Assembly (NCBI GenBank): GCA_001632435.1
Contig: KV423923.1
Span: 260,281-324,280 of the forward strand
DNA length: 64,000 nucleotides
Source of the DNA: Calocera cornea HHB12733
Lineage: Eukaryota > Basidiomycota > Dacrymycetes > Dacrymycetales > Dacrymycetaceae
Direction: 5' to 3'
Part shown: positions 33,584 to 45,433 of the stretch, in pieces
How positions within the stretch are numbered: position 1 is the stretch's first letter
Layout: every line of letters begins with the position of its first letter
Notes under the pieces: model-generated
Database searches by the model: none
What the model was told of the DNA's origin: nothing
What the model saw: only the letters and a program-made list of their open reading frames with translations
Made by a program: the position numbers and the translations under genes

Positions 33584-36500
33584 CTATTCCGACATCGAGC
33601 GGTTGTCGCGCGACTCTTGTCCACATCCGTTCCGACAGCCAGCTACAGACCATGCCCTTCCCTCTTCCTGTTGCTGCAGTTTCTCATCATGCACCTCCTC
33701 CATCTGCTTGCCTCGATTGGATGGCTTTGTGCGCGTCCCACAACTGAAGAAACTCCATGATCGTTTTTCCTCATTTGGCTTCTCCCCCTCTTCGGATGGC
33801 TTCGACTGCTTTTCCTCCTTTGCTAGCTTTCCTCGCTTCCCGCATGTGATGTAGCTCAATGTACCGCGTGTCCAAGCCACAGGGCTCCAACCTCGTTTCT
33901 TCGTAGGCTCTGCTGCTCCCGGACCCGCGGCGGGAGATGTTCCGTCATCTGCCACCGTTGATGAGGAGGGATCAATGGGAGAGACACGGCCCTCCTCCTG
34001 TTGCTCCAGATCGTTGGCACCGTCATCCTGTCCCGTTGGTAGCAATGCCTCGCTTGCGCCGCCCTGCCCGTTATGATTTGTCCCGAACTTGCGCTGCATC
34101 CAAACTAGCGGCAGGTGCATCCAGCATGTCTCCGCCTCCTTCGGCCCTTGCGCCGCACCGAATAACCTTTGCGAGAACCTCAGCGCCGCAATACCAATCC
34201 AAGCCAGTGCCAGGAGGATAGCGATGGTGAATCCTCGCGAGACCCAGTCCAACTCGATGCTTTGGAAACACCAAACGAGCAGAGAAATGACCGTCGCAAT
34301 GGCTGACCAGACAAGAAGGGCGTTTGGTAGAGCGTAATAAACGGCCAGACCACGGTAGCCAAGCCATGATTTGGAAGCGGCGTAGCAATACTGGGACTGG
34401 AGAAGATATTGGATTGGGCTGAGAAGGATATTACGAGACACTCACTCCAACCAAAGCGCTGCTTTCTTTCAGATCGTAATGATGAAGTACTTGTTGCAGC
34501 CCAACGAACAAGCTTCCGAGAGAAAGTAACGTCGCAACAATGCTGATAATCTGTTGATCCCAAGCCAAACCATTGATGCTGAGAAAGCCGATGTTGCCCC
34601 TGAAGCCAAATCAGTCAACATACAAAGTATAGCGCATTCAGTCTTACCCGAAAAGTAACGCTGCCACAATGAGCGTGGACTGATTGCTAGTCTCCACCAA
34701 CATCCTGACGAGATCTTTCCAGGCCTGCGGAGGTACGTATCCATCGACCGTAAGGAGCCGTATCTTGTTCAGATACCACCGGTCACCACCCATTACAAAC
34801 ACGTGCATGCAACAGTAGACGAAGAACCTCATGGCAGGCGCCTTTCCTTCTTGAGGATACAGTGTAGGTTGGGTACGATCGATTCTCGCACCGTGATCAC
34901 CGAAGCGATTGAATATTCGGCTCTTAACTAGGTGTGGTGTGAGTGAAGATGTTCCGGATGAAAGACTATGGCCTACAGCAGGTGCCCATCAGCCTGGCGA
35001 TCGCAACATTCTTAGTAGGCGAGTCCTCTGCCTGGCCTAGCAGGTGTCACATCAGATAGATGCCTGGGAGAAGAGTGTGTGTTGTCCACTGACCCTTGAA
35101 TTGATCGAGCACCTCCAGAAACTGCTTCGGTTGGCCTTTCTCGAAAGGACAGGTAGAGTTTGTTGGGGAGGTCGTTTGATCTGGTCCTTGGGGTGAGAAA
35201 GCGTGGTATCATGATCCTGTATGGAATGAATGTACCGAATTCAGCCCACAACAACATATCCCTCAATTGCTTCTCAGCCCCCTCAACAGGTTCTGCTTGC
35301 GAAAATATTTCCATATGAGCCCAGAACTCGAGTTCCAGATGTTGACCTGTTCACGGCGGTGTCAGCTACATCAAGTGACGTGTGTATGGGGCTTACGGAT
35401 CAGCTTCGACGAGGCATTACTGGGCAAGTCAGGTAGGATTTCCGAGAAATGATTGAAGGAATGCAGCCAAAAGACCTCCCTTTTGTCGACGTTGATGAGA
35501 TAATAGTAGCAGAGCTGCCCGTAGAACTGATAATGTGGGTGGTATCCTACTTCGACCCGCAAGTAGAGCTGCCATTTCTCAGGCCAAGAGTATCCGCGAA
35601 TGGGGCTGTTCATCTGCCGCCAAATAATGTCGTGGTATATGAGCTTCGCCCATTTATCGGCTTGTTCTAGGTTATCGCCGATCCGCAGATAGTCGTCGGT
35701 CACAGCGGGGAAGCACTTGTGCAAAAAGTACGGGTAGCCGTCCGGGGTTTCATGCTCTTCCCAATTCATATCCGTCAATCTCTTGGGTTCGACACCGCCG
35801 ATTTGACGACTGTGCTCTGCGATAAGCCATCATTCGCAAGGGAGACCATGCATGCTTACTCATTGTCGTCTTCTGATCTGAAGACGCCTGACATTGCGCG
35901 ATGGCGAGTGTTAAGAGGAGCGTCAGAGCGAGGCTGCATGTCGGTAGGTGCAAGAAAGTAATTCCTGGAGAGGCGTTAGTAGGGCACCAGAGCACAGCCT
36001 TGAACAGACTTGCCCTGCAGGCTTCTGGTATACGCGCTGGCACATTGTGGTGGGAAGCTCTGGTATCAGCTGGAAACAATCCTTGAGAACCACGTCCGCT
36101 CTGCAGAGAGTTCATCAGTGACCGGGTCTTCGTGAGCTAAAAGTTCTCACTCTGGTGCCAAGCCGGCATAAAAGGGAGTGTACTCATTCTCTGCCCCAGC
36201 TGCATCCAACCCTCGACAACCAGCTCTTTCTTCCACAGGAGAGTCTGTCTCGGCCTCCCCTAGAACGGATCCTTGTTTGAGCTTTCCCGTCTCCTCTGTT
36301 ATATTCGCTGCGCTAGGGATGGTGATAGGAGTTCTTGGTCGACTGCGAGACGGTCGCGGCCGCAGTTCAACCTCGTCCACTTTTGTGTCTTCAGAAGAAT
36401 CGCTTGCACTGTTGGACGTCGAGGATATGATGGAGGCTACAGATGTGTTCCGCAAATGCTCTCGATTGCTGAAAGTGCTTTGAAGCTCCGAGGCATCGGC

Positions 36501-36680
36501 TGACGGAGCTATTGGCATGGTATTGCTGACAGACGCCGAAGCGTCTCCCCCAGATGATAAGCCCGCGTTATCCCAGGACATGTGAGTGGTTGAATCAGGA
36601 ACATGCGCCTGCTGTAGATCGATCGAAGACAGTACATCGGGACTGTTGAGTATTTGGGAGATTGAAGGGAGCATCGACAT
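33584..36680 (-). CDS. WW-like domain multi-pass membrane protein H
   Basis: Minus-strand exons 36680-36151, 36100-36014, 35964-35860, 35809-35397, 35346-35236, 35186-35094, 35036-34977, 34927-34648, 34599-34446 and 34390-33584 give about 879 aa. Residues 1-~200 are Ser/Thr-rich and disordered. A WW-like segment follows at ~253 ('MNWEEHETPDGYPYF...VTDDYL'), then a folded middle ('WPEKWQLYL', 'CYYYLINVDKREVFWLHSF'), and about four hydrophobic helices between ~550 and ~685 ('IISIVATLLSLGSLFVGL', 'ALLVWSAIATVISLLVWCF'). The final ~190 residues are charged and contain three Trp-Ser...Cys-Gly-like repeats. Exon 2 ends at a GC donor (GCAAGT). This resembles a common Agaricomycete family of unknown function; I do not know its role. 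A tandem paralogue lies upstream. Confidence 0.62.
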
Positions 36681-37422
36681 GACGCTGCAAAGTAAGAGAA
36701 CAGAACAGCAATTGAGGAGGGCCTTTGGGCAGAGGCTGAAGGAGAGGGGAGAGGGGAGAGCGTACTAAAGGGAGAGCGTGCTGACGTGCAGGGCCGAGCG
36801 GACGGCACGTTGAGGGAGCCTCGCGTATTCCCGGTCGAATCAGAAGCTTGCACATGATAGACTGCCAGCTAAGATTGTGAGAGTGACAGCCTGGCAAGGG
36901 GCTGAAAGGGGGTCGGCCAACACGAGGCGTGGGGTATGCGGTAAGGGTGCTCCACATACCAAAGCGCGGGGAACGGGCATGAGGATCCATTGATATCTAG
37001 CAATGCACAGCCTCTAATATCACATGTGAAGGTCACGGACCCCGATCTCCCTGGAAGATGAAATGCGTACTCCGGGCAATCAAATTACTCACGCGCTCAT
37101 TACACTTTCAGCGCCACGTAAGACACACTGCTTTTCCCGCAGTCATGCCCCAAGAATGTTTCTGGCTATCGAGTTACCGATACTAACAACAAGAATCGTT
37201 GCGCCTCGGGTTTTCCGGCGAACCCGGCCGATGAGGAATCCGGAGGCAGTGCTCGGCGCTTGATCTTTGTGTGCCTCTCTCTAGACAATGTGTAGAAGAT
37301 CTGTACAACAATCGTTATCCCGGAAATGTACTCGTACAATACAATGTCGACTCGTGTGCGGAGGAAGCCATAATGAGAAGGGGAATGAGATACCAAGACT
37401 ACGGGCCTGCGATTCCGAATCA
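36681..37422. other. Intergenic between membrane proteins I and H
   Basis: Promoter of H and 3' flank of I. No gene seen. Confidence 0.35.
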
Positions 37423-40187
37423 TCACTGGTGCTGCCCGGCACTGGAAACCGTCACTGGTGGCGGTAGCACTAGCCCATCATTCGACGAACGAAAGCTGCT
37501 GGTGAGTTCGAGAATGTTGCCCCATACGTATGCAGTGGATCCGCCTACAAGGCTTGTAATGCCTTCCGCTGCGATGGTAACCCAACAGCGTCTCGCCCTT
37601 AGTCGAGGAGAAATGTTTGACGTAAGACCATGGGAATACTTGAAGGCGATTGCGACCACGAGGAGCAGAATGGCGCTCACTGCTATGATAATGGACCGAG
37701 TGCCCCAGGCTGTCGCAACGTTCTGGAATGAGAACAAGAAGATGGAGACCAGCACGGTGAGGATCGACCAGGACAGTAGCGCCCAAGGAAGTGCGTAGTA
37801 CAGCGCTAAGCCGCGGTACCCAAGCCAGGAGTGCTTTGCCTTGTGGAAATATGCCGACTTGTAGGGTGATATCATCAGCAAATGTCTAACCAAAGAACAC
37901 TGACAACACTCACGCCGTCAAAGGCCGTCGTCTTCACGAGTTTATTATGGTCGCGCGCTTGCTTGATCCCTACTAGCAAGCTCGCAAACGACAGCAATGC
38001 GGACAACAGGCTGACAATGCTCTGATCGGGGAGAAGAGGCTGGATTGCCAGGTACCCAATGTTTGCACTTAAGTATCGTCAGCTGCAGCGTCATAGAAAA
38101 GGACTCTCACTAACGTGAATAGAAGGGCAGACTATGTCAGATGTTAGAAAAGACGATGGAACAAGCTGAGGGGTGCGCACAATGATATTGGACTGTTTGC
38201 TGGAGTCAACCAAGTGCTGCATTAGGTCTTGCCATGACTGCGGAGCGATATAATCGTCGATTACGACAAGTCGTATCGTGTGCAAATATTGGATATCACC
38301 TCCAAAAAAGAGGAGGTGCATGATGGCATAAGGGATGACTTTGCCCCAAGGGGGGATTTGCGGTGCTGCTTCATCGTTGACTGATGGCTGTCTGCGATCC
38401 ATTCGAACACCGAAATCTCCAAAACGATTAAGCATGCCGTTACGGCCTAGGGTCATGGCAGTTGAGGGAGGTCCAGATGAACATAGAATCTAGCTTACAG
38501 AGAACTGCATTCAACCTTGCAATTGTCCAGTTGGCCACTTCACAGTCAGCAGCCTGCTCTGAAGAACGGCTTAAAGTGAGTCTGGTTAGACAAGCGAATG
38601 AGTTACCTTTGCACCAGTCCAGCACTTGGAGAAACGTGGCAGGCTGGCCCGCTAGGAAAGGAGCGGTTGAGAAGAACGGGCATGTGTTCATGGCTGTTAT
38701 TGGCGGATTTGAATCGGATCATGGGGCGTGGAACGAGTCTAACTCACCTACCACGGCTGTAATCAACATCTTCCTCAGATCGCGCTCTGATCCACGGATC
38801 CTTGTTCCATGAGGAAAAGTAGTCCTGTGGCACCAGAATTCGTGTGTGAGATACAAATCTATCATTGATCAGAACAGTTTGGAGAGCCCAAGCAGCGACA
38901 TTGCGTACCGACAAGATGGGAAGATGCTCCCTGAGGCATCTCGTGGAAAAAATCCTGGTGCGTTGGGAAGGAATGCAACCAGAATGGGTGGCGTTTAACT
39001 GTATCCATCAGGTAGTAGTAGCAGGTTTCGGTACCCTCGCTATCCTTGGTGATGCCAATATAGAGTTCGTACGCTTCAGGCCAGCGCACAGTTGATCTCG
39101 TACTGAAGCGCTGCTTCTTCATCACCGTGTGTATCAACTCAGCCCATTCACTGACTCGTTCCAAGGAACCGTGCCTTCGAATGTAGTCGTCCGTCAGGAC
39201 TGACCATGCATCGTTTCCGAAGTACCGCATGCCGCCAGGGTGGAGATATTCTGTCCAATTCTTCTGCTTCAAATCACCGGCGGGCAAGACATCGATGTCT
39301 CGGCTATATAATGCCTGATAAGTCACCGTGAGGGGGTAAATTAGGCTGCTTACTCAAGGTCATCTCCAGAGCTGAATAAACCCGAGCGCATGCGATTCGG
39401 CCGGGGACGGCCTAGAGGATCATCCTTCGGCATATAGTTGAAGCTATACCAATGCGTAAGCATTGGTACGGAGGAAGGAAGCACTGGTACGCACCCCGCA
39501 GGCTTGTCATATATTTGATCCGCAACAACGCTCGGACGGACACAAACGAGGTGCTTCTCCGTGAGATCATGCAGATCATCCTGTACCCTGAGCAGTGCTG
39601 ATTAAATAGCAACTTCCAGACAATAAGAGAACGCACTCCGGATCCAAGTCGCTGTCGATGTACGGGGATCGCGGCTCTCCCGAAGCGTTCGGTCCTCCGG
39701 TGGCAATCGTGGGGCCGGTAATGTTAATCGGCGAGGACGTGATAGGCCCGGGGATTATCGCGCCTGCGCCAGTTGTCGCAGCCTGGGCAGAGGGTTCTGG
39801 CACTAGCGGTAAGGCAGTAGACCGAGTAGGTCGTCGAGCCAAAGGTGATGGGCTGGGTATGGCTGAGGCCACGCAGGTCGCATCTGATCGATCGCTATCA
39901 TTGGATGTCGAAGTTGTACTGACAATGCTAGGCGATAAAGAGAGTCGGTTTGTACTGACTGCCGCTGCTGCCAGCGCGACAGACAATGCTGATCTCGTAG
40001 AAGAGGGATCGACTGACGATAGAGACGACGAGGGAGACTCGGAAGGATCGTCTACGACGGCGACGTTGATGTGAAGCGTGGGAGGCGAAGATATTGGGAC
40101 GAGCTCCATGCCCTCGCCGTCCGGGGCCGCATGGCCAGACGAGGGAGATGAAGTCCTAGCTGGAAGGCTGTTGGAGGGCGATTCCAT
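37423..40187 (-). CDS. WW-like domain multi-pass membrane protein I
   Basis: Minus-strand exons 40187-39637, 39587-39495, 39443-39354, 39303-38909, 38858-38748, 38693-38607, 38558-38499, 38446-38181, 38131-38115, 38067-37914 and 37857-37423 give about 752 aa. It is collinear with H: disordered Ser/Thr/Pro-rich N-terminus, 'IYDKPAG' at the exon 2 end, WW-like 'NWTEYLHPGGMRYF...VLTDDYI', 'RWPEAYELYIG', 'CYYYLMDTVKRHPFWLHSF', then hydrophobic helices including 'SIVSLLSALLSFASLLVGI' and 'ALLSWSILTVLVSIFLFSF'. The long charged tail of H is replaced by a short C-terminus. A 17-nt exon (38131-38115) encodes Ser-Ala-Leu-Leu-Phe plus two bases; in H the same residues lie inside a larger exon. Membrane location is inferred; function unknown. 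Confidence 0.62.
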
Positions 40188-41785
40188 TGCAGATCGAAGG
40201 GGATTGGCGGAGGGGCAACGCGCTCGATAGGGGGGCGGACGAGCGTGGGTGGGTAAACCTGGAAGAATGCCTGCTTATAAGTTATAATGGGCGTCCTAAC
40301 CATCGCGCAAGCTGAGTTGCTCGAGGCTGGCCGCGTGTTACGCTGTCAGCCTCCACTCAGCCGTCTTCTCAGCTACAACCCAAATTGGGTTCAGGGCTCG
40401 AAAGTGGGGATTGACAATACATCGGCGGGAGCAGATGTGGCCTATCGATTGTCAGCCACGGCGCAGTCTTGACCCCTGACCTGTGCTCACGGGACACTCT
40501 GTGCGTTGTTGCAACTCTGTTGCATATTTACTGTCCGTCGTGAACCATTTTGATGCGTTCGCAGGTCGATCGCAGAGCAGAACAGGCGTTCGGTCATGAA
40601 CATTGTCGGATTTGAGGAGTCATTTCAGTTGGGCGGTCCCTATAAATTTGACAATGAGATCCTCAAGAATCAAAAGCGGTGCCTGGGGTACTACTCATTG
40701 AAACCGGAAACCCGGAGGCGCTGCAGATTTCTCCACAACTACCGCGGCATCTCCTGCAACGTCTCGCCAGATGATATGCCGACACAATGATAAACACGGA
40801 GTGTGCTAGGCCCGAGGGCGAGTCAGCAGACCGTACGCATTGTCGGTGGATCTTGCCGGGGCTTCGGATTTACGCCCGTGAATCGTTTAGCTGAACAATC
40901 CGTTGGGGGTCAGATAAGCAAATCCGCCTCGGTCCACGCGTGACCGTATAAGGTTCTTGAAATAGACATGCAGAATGCCGAGCGTCATTTGACCAGACAA
41001 TGGCGCGCCGTTCGTTCTCGAAACACCGGCTGTAGCGAAAGCGTCAGTGACTCATTCCCATCAGATGCAAGCTTTACGTACCTCAGAGGCTATGACGTCA
41101 TTATTGAGAACGTGCTACCCAATGTCGGAGAGTACGGCTCGATCAGTATATGAACGGTGGAGATAGGCAGCAGATAGTGCACACCTGACCATTTACGGGA
41201 CGACATCCGTCCATTCGGCTAACCGACCGCTCCTCCGCTCCATTGATCCACTGAACTTTAGGCGCATGAACAAAGGATCCACAGATCTCTTCATGCAGCA
41301 GTGTTTGATGGTCCGATTTGGTATCCAAGAATCTGTGTTTGTCGTCGGAGCAGCGTGCATGGACAACGGAAGACAGCGTCCGAGTCGGCCCCACCAGACA
41401 GTGGGCACAAGAGTGATGTCGTCAGCGGTTACAACACGTTTATCTCCGGACACAATGGAAGGTGCCACTGCGCTGTTCTGACAGTGGCTTCTCGATAATG
41501 GAGGCAGTGTAAAAGTGCGTTCAGACATTGAGAAGGCAAACACGCCAGGTGAGGGAAGAACCCCTAAACGCTCGTCGCTTGTGTTTTGATGCGCCCGTCG
41601 ACATCAGGTCTCACAGCAGAGTAGCACGTGACGTAATGGCAAGGCAGGGACCTTCCCTTTCGGGCAAGCTATTCAAACGGCCGGGTTTCACGTTGTACTA
41701 CTCTGGCCCGGTTGCCAATACATCTCTGCACTGCGCTTTCCGCCTTGGTCATCCTGGTGCTGCGGCCGTCTCGCTGCACATCGAC
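40188..41785. other. Intergenic, 1.6 kb, no recognised gene
   Basis: Holds promoters of divergent genes I (minus) and the thioesterase (plus). Short frames (for example near 40596-40790) have no signal peptide, family motif or splice partner that I can support. Confidence 0.35.
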
Positions 41786-43734
41786 ATGCTTGTGATCTTT
41801 TCCCGATGTCGAATTTCGCGACCAAGCCTGCCCCATCGGCGGGGACTCGCCTTATCAGCGAGACTGCTCGACGAAGCAGCACAGACACCGCCCGAGCCTA
41901 CTCCGAATGCACAAGCGGACAAGGCACAAACGCAACGCGAAGCCTCGCAGGTGCTATCGATGGTGCAGCTTCTGACATCGGTTCGTGCGTACACCCTTCC
42001 ATCTATGGATTTGGCCCGAGTATGACTGACTCCCGAGCGCAGGCAACCGCTCCGATCCGGCACACCGCACGTACGCAACATCTTTCACTACCTCATAGAC
42101 TCAATCTGACATGCATGTAGAGTGTTGCCCATGCGATCGCCTCGACCATGGCTGGAGACCTTACTGCCGAGACGACCTCCACGACCTGGGAGCGCCACCG
42201 AGGCTCCTAAGCCGAAAGTCGAGTTACCCCCACGCAGGATGCATGACAGCTATGTCGAGCTGATGCTACCTATACTCAGTCAGCCCAGTATGCTAGAGCA
42301 ATAGTACGTCTTATCTGCTCGTTTATGAGATTCAGAAGTGCTGATATGGTAATACAGCACGAATGTCGCCGGCGGCATCCGTAACGGCAAGCTGATGGAG
42401 CACCTCGACTCGCTCGCCGGGAGTGCAGCATACAAGCACATCCTCGGTCCAACCGCCGACTCGCCTTCCTCCCTCTCTTCCATTGACTTCTATCTCGTCA
42501 CCGCCGCCGTCGAGCGGATGGATCTGCTCCACTATATCAAGCAGGGCGACATCCACGATCTGCGACTGAGCGGCAATGTCATTTATACAGGGAGGAGCAG
42601 TATGGAGGTGACCGTGCAGATGGTTGGGCTGCCGAGGACGAGTCATGAGATGGAGATGCCGATTATGCTTGGCGCGTACTACTACCGCATCGGACGAATT
42701 CGTTACTGATCATGCTCTCTATTAGGTCGTTTCACAATGGTCTGTAGAGACGCCGCGACGCATAAGGCACGGGAAGTCAACCCATTGATCCTGGGCACAC
42801 CAGAGGAAGAAGCGCTCTATGCGCTTGGAAAATGTATGCGTCTCCCTTCTCCGCTATGCGACAGTGTCTGACTCGAATCCCAGCTCACGCCGAATCCCGT
42901 AAGGTGACACAAGCCTCGTCGCTCTCCCGCGTCCCGCCCTCCCAGATGGAAGCCCAAGCGGTGCACGATATGTTCCTCTCCCGGCATCCCCAAGGAGGGG
43001 AGGAATTCCTTAGCTCAACATTCGTACCCGCTCGCGGTCAGCGCGCACACGTCCCGTCCGCTGGGAAAGACGAGTTTGGGAACGAGATTGAGTGGGTTTG
43101 GATGGAGGACACTGTGGTGGAGAGTTGCCAGGTCATGTTCCCTCAGGATCGCAAGTGAGTCCTGCCGATGGATAACATCTTCCACATTGCTGATCTTCTT
43201 CAAGTGTTCATGGCAAAGTCTTCGGCGGGTACCTTATGCGGCTGGCGTACGAGCTCGCATTCGCCACCGCTTCCCAGCATATTCAGAAGCGCACCCTTCC
43301 CTTCCTTTCCTTAGACAACATCTCCTTCAAGCTGCCCGTACCGGTCGGGTGCATGCTCAAGCTGAAATCGGGAGTCGGATACTCGGACAGCAAAGTCGTC
43401 GTACGTACTGTCTGTCAATTCGACGAAACCACACACTGACGGCGATCAATAGCATATTGGAGTAAGAGCGAACGTGCTCGACGTTACGACCGGCGAGGAA
43501 ATGACCACCAACGAGTTCTGGTTCACCTGGGACGCAGAGGGCAGTGGTGCAAAGGGAGTCGTCCCTCGGACTTATGAGGGTAAGCAGGTCGTGTGACAGG
43601 CTAGCTACGCATCTGACCTTTCTCATTCAGAGGCGATGACCTGGTTGGAAAGCCGGCGGCGGCTTGCGATGGGCGCCGAAATCCGCTCGATACGACAAGG
43701 CTCGACCGAATTCCAGAAGATGCAGCATCACTAA
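41786..43734 (+). CDS. Acyl-CoA thioesterase, ACOT9-like, double hotdog
   Basis: Likely exons 41786-41980, 42043-42070, 42123-42303, 42358-42701, 42726-42833, 42884-43154, 43205-43400, 43453-43579 and 43631-43734, about 517 aa. The Arg-rich, Ser-rich start ('SRCRISRPSLPHRRGLALSA') looks like a mitochondrial presequence. 'RRMHDSYVELMLPILSQPSMLEQY', written here only in outline, with 'GGIRNGKLMEHLDSLAGSAAY' type blocks, 'SVERMDLL'-like 'VERMDLL', 'LRLSGNVIYTGRSSMEV' and 'FTMVCRD' are the first hotdog; 'HGKVFGGYLMRLAYELAF', 'LDNISFKLPVPVG' and 'ANVLDVTTGEEMTTNEFWFTW' the second. The enzyme hydrolyses acyl-CoA to fatty acid and CoA in mitochondria. Odd junction: only a 24-nt intron (42702-42725) keeps frame through 'FTMVCRD'; see findings. 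Confidence 0.8.
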
Positions 43735-43937
43735 ACAGGCAATCATGGAAGGAGATGGAATACAAAGAATCTAATGTACGAGTTTTATCAGATCGCATCA
43801 TCTCAAGGGCACTAACCCTAACCCACACAACAGGCGACGAATATTTGACTGAGATGTCCCATTGATTCACACTACCACATTCCTCAACGCATTGCTTGAT
43901 CCCATCCCAGCCATGAACATGCTAGGATTGTGAACTC

Positions 43938-44682
43938 CTACCACGGCACGCTGTCCTGAAGCGGTGTCAACTCAGTCCAAGGTCAACGCTCGTACCTCGC
44001 ACTCACCTCTAGCGTGTCCTCCAACGTCTGAGGCTCTCTTGGAACAAGCGGTACCCAGCGCTTTGTTGAAGTGGGGCAAATGAGCACCGGAAAACATACC
44101 CCTCCGAAGTCTACCAGCAGCTCTCCGGTTGCCTGTGCATCCGATTAAGTTAGCGGGGTCCATGTTTGGGGTCTCATGTACAACACGCACTGATGCGTAA
44201 AGGCAATTCCAAAAGTCCCCGTACTGGTCCGTGTACAGACAATCGGTTGTTATAACACCGTTTAGGCTCATGCCACGCCCTCCATTCGTCAGGGGGGTTC
44301 CATCCCTGAGGGCGAGTGGGCAGGTGAAGGTCGGGCACGCTGGCTGCTGCTCAGTCACGAGCGGCGGGCAGCCAGCATCGCCGATGCCAGTCGAGAGCTG
44401 GTTGGATTCACTGGTCACGTATGTGGCAAAGCAGGTGAAGAGGCGACATACGGAGTAATTGCACGTGTTGGTGATATCCCCATTGTCGTCCGCGTACACG
44501 CATTGTATCTGGTCACTGGAGACAACGGTCACGATTCGACTGTCCCCTTGTGCAGTCTCATCGGCACAGATGTAAAACGAGTAGACAGATTGAGACTGGC
44601 GGGCGCGGTGCGGGGTCGTGGGTGTCGCAAGTGCCACCACGGCAAGCAGGAGCGTAGGAAGGAGGATGAACAGATTGAGCAT
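43938..44682 (-). CDS. Cysteine-rich secreted protein, DLRPW family, copy G
   Basis: Minus-strand exons 44682-44452, 44397-44191, 44132-44007 and 43955-43938 (all phase 0) give 193 aa. Signal peptide 'MLNLFILLPTLLLAVVALA', then 'TPTTPHRARQS', 'FYICADETAQGD', 'IQCVY', 'CNYS' at the first splice site, 'GCPPLVTEQQPAC', 'FTCPLALRDGTP', 'DCLY', 'CLYAS' at the second, 'ATGELLVDFGGVC' and 'KRWVPL' in exon 3 ending 'LEDTLE', and a last exon of 18 nt reading DSVPW-stop. This is the most diverged copy: only ten of the twelve family cysteines remain, two being lost together (the first in exon 1 and the second of the exon 2 cluster). Same architecture as A, D and F. Convergent with the thioesterase, 203 bp away. 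Confidence 0.74.
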
Positions 44683-44759
44683 ATTATCACCTCCAAGGGA
44701 CCAAGACGCAGAGGGTATAGAATAGATGCACCTCTTCCGGCAGCCCAGGCAAGCCCGCA

Positions 44760-44767
44760 CTATATAG
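44760..44767 (-). promoter_or_regulatory. TATA box of secreted gene G
   Basis: CTATATAG lies 78 nt before the G start codon on the minus strand, at the usual distance. Confidence 0.5.
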
Positions 44768-44877
44768 CTTCCCTGTCCAACAGTCGTTTAGCCTTTGCGG
44801 TCCCGTTTCCATTTTGCCCGCATCCGTTCAGGCAAGCCCAAGTAAGTGTCCGTTCTGTATCCTTCTGCCGTTTAGTC

Positions 44878-45016
44878 TGCGGACACAATTCGACTTTGCC
44901 CACATCCCAATCGCGTGACGATCCGCAACTCCGCGGGAAGCGCCCTTCGCAGACGAAATTCGATTTTGCTCCGCATCCCAATCGGGTAACGATCCGCCAT
45001 TCCAAAGGAAGGGCCC
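44878..45016 (-). repeat. Tandem imperfect repeat, two units of ~70 bp
   Basis: Units at about 44878-44946 and 44948-45016 share AATTCGA(C/T)TTTGC, CATCCCAATCG, GTGACGATCCGC / GTAACGATCCGC and a purine-rich end. A weaker third unit ('TTTTGCCCGCATCC') lies near 44812. All are in the upstream region of G. Confidence 0.55.
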
Positions 45017-45433
45017 TGGAATGCAGGCCCTGGAATGGCGTTATGCAAGTTTGGTCCCGCGCACAGACACGCTCGTACGATGGTCTTCACACCACTACTG
45101 TTATGTAATACAGTATGCCCTCCTAACGCCCTTTACGCCTATACCTGAGTCCCCATGCACTTCAGAATGCAGATATGTTACTATGTTACTCGTTGACTGA
45201 CAGATCTAACAGCGTGTGTCGAGGCAACATCTGTCAGTTGTGTCTGTGGGTCGGTCATTTTGCTTTGCACGGAACTGTGGCAGAAATACAAGTACAGACG
45301 GAATGACCCAAGTGATATCGTAATTGACGCATCAGAAATTGCATTTCTTCCTGAAACCACATTGGAAACCGTATTAATGCTGTCAGAATGGATATGCCCA
45401 CCATCTCACGCAGGGTATCATGAGGACTGCTGC

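Larger units (their letters stand above)
44683..45433. other. Intergenic between G and glycosyltransferase, with promoter repeats
   Basis: Contains the TATA box and tandem repeats of gene G listed separately. No supported gene. Confidence 0.4.

Noticed and set aside
44503..45108. 201-codon plus-strand frame over the promoter of G
   Set aside because: It overlaps gene G in antisense and the promoter repeats; no domain or splice support.
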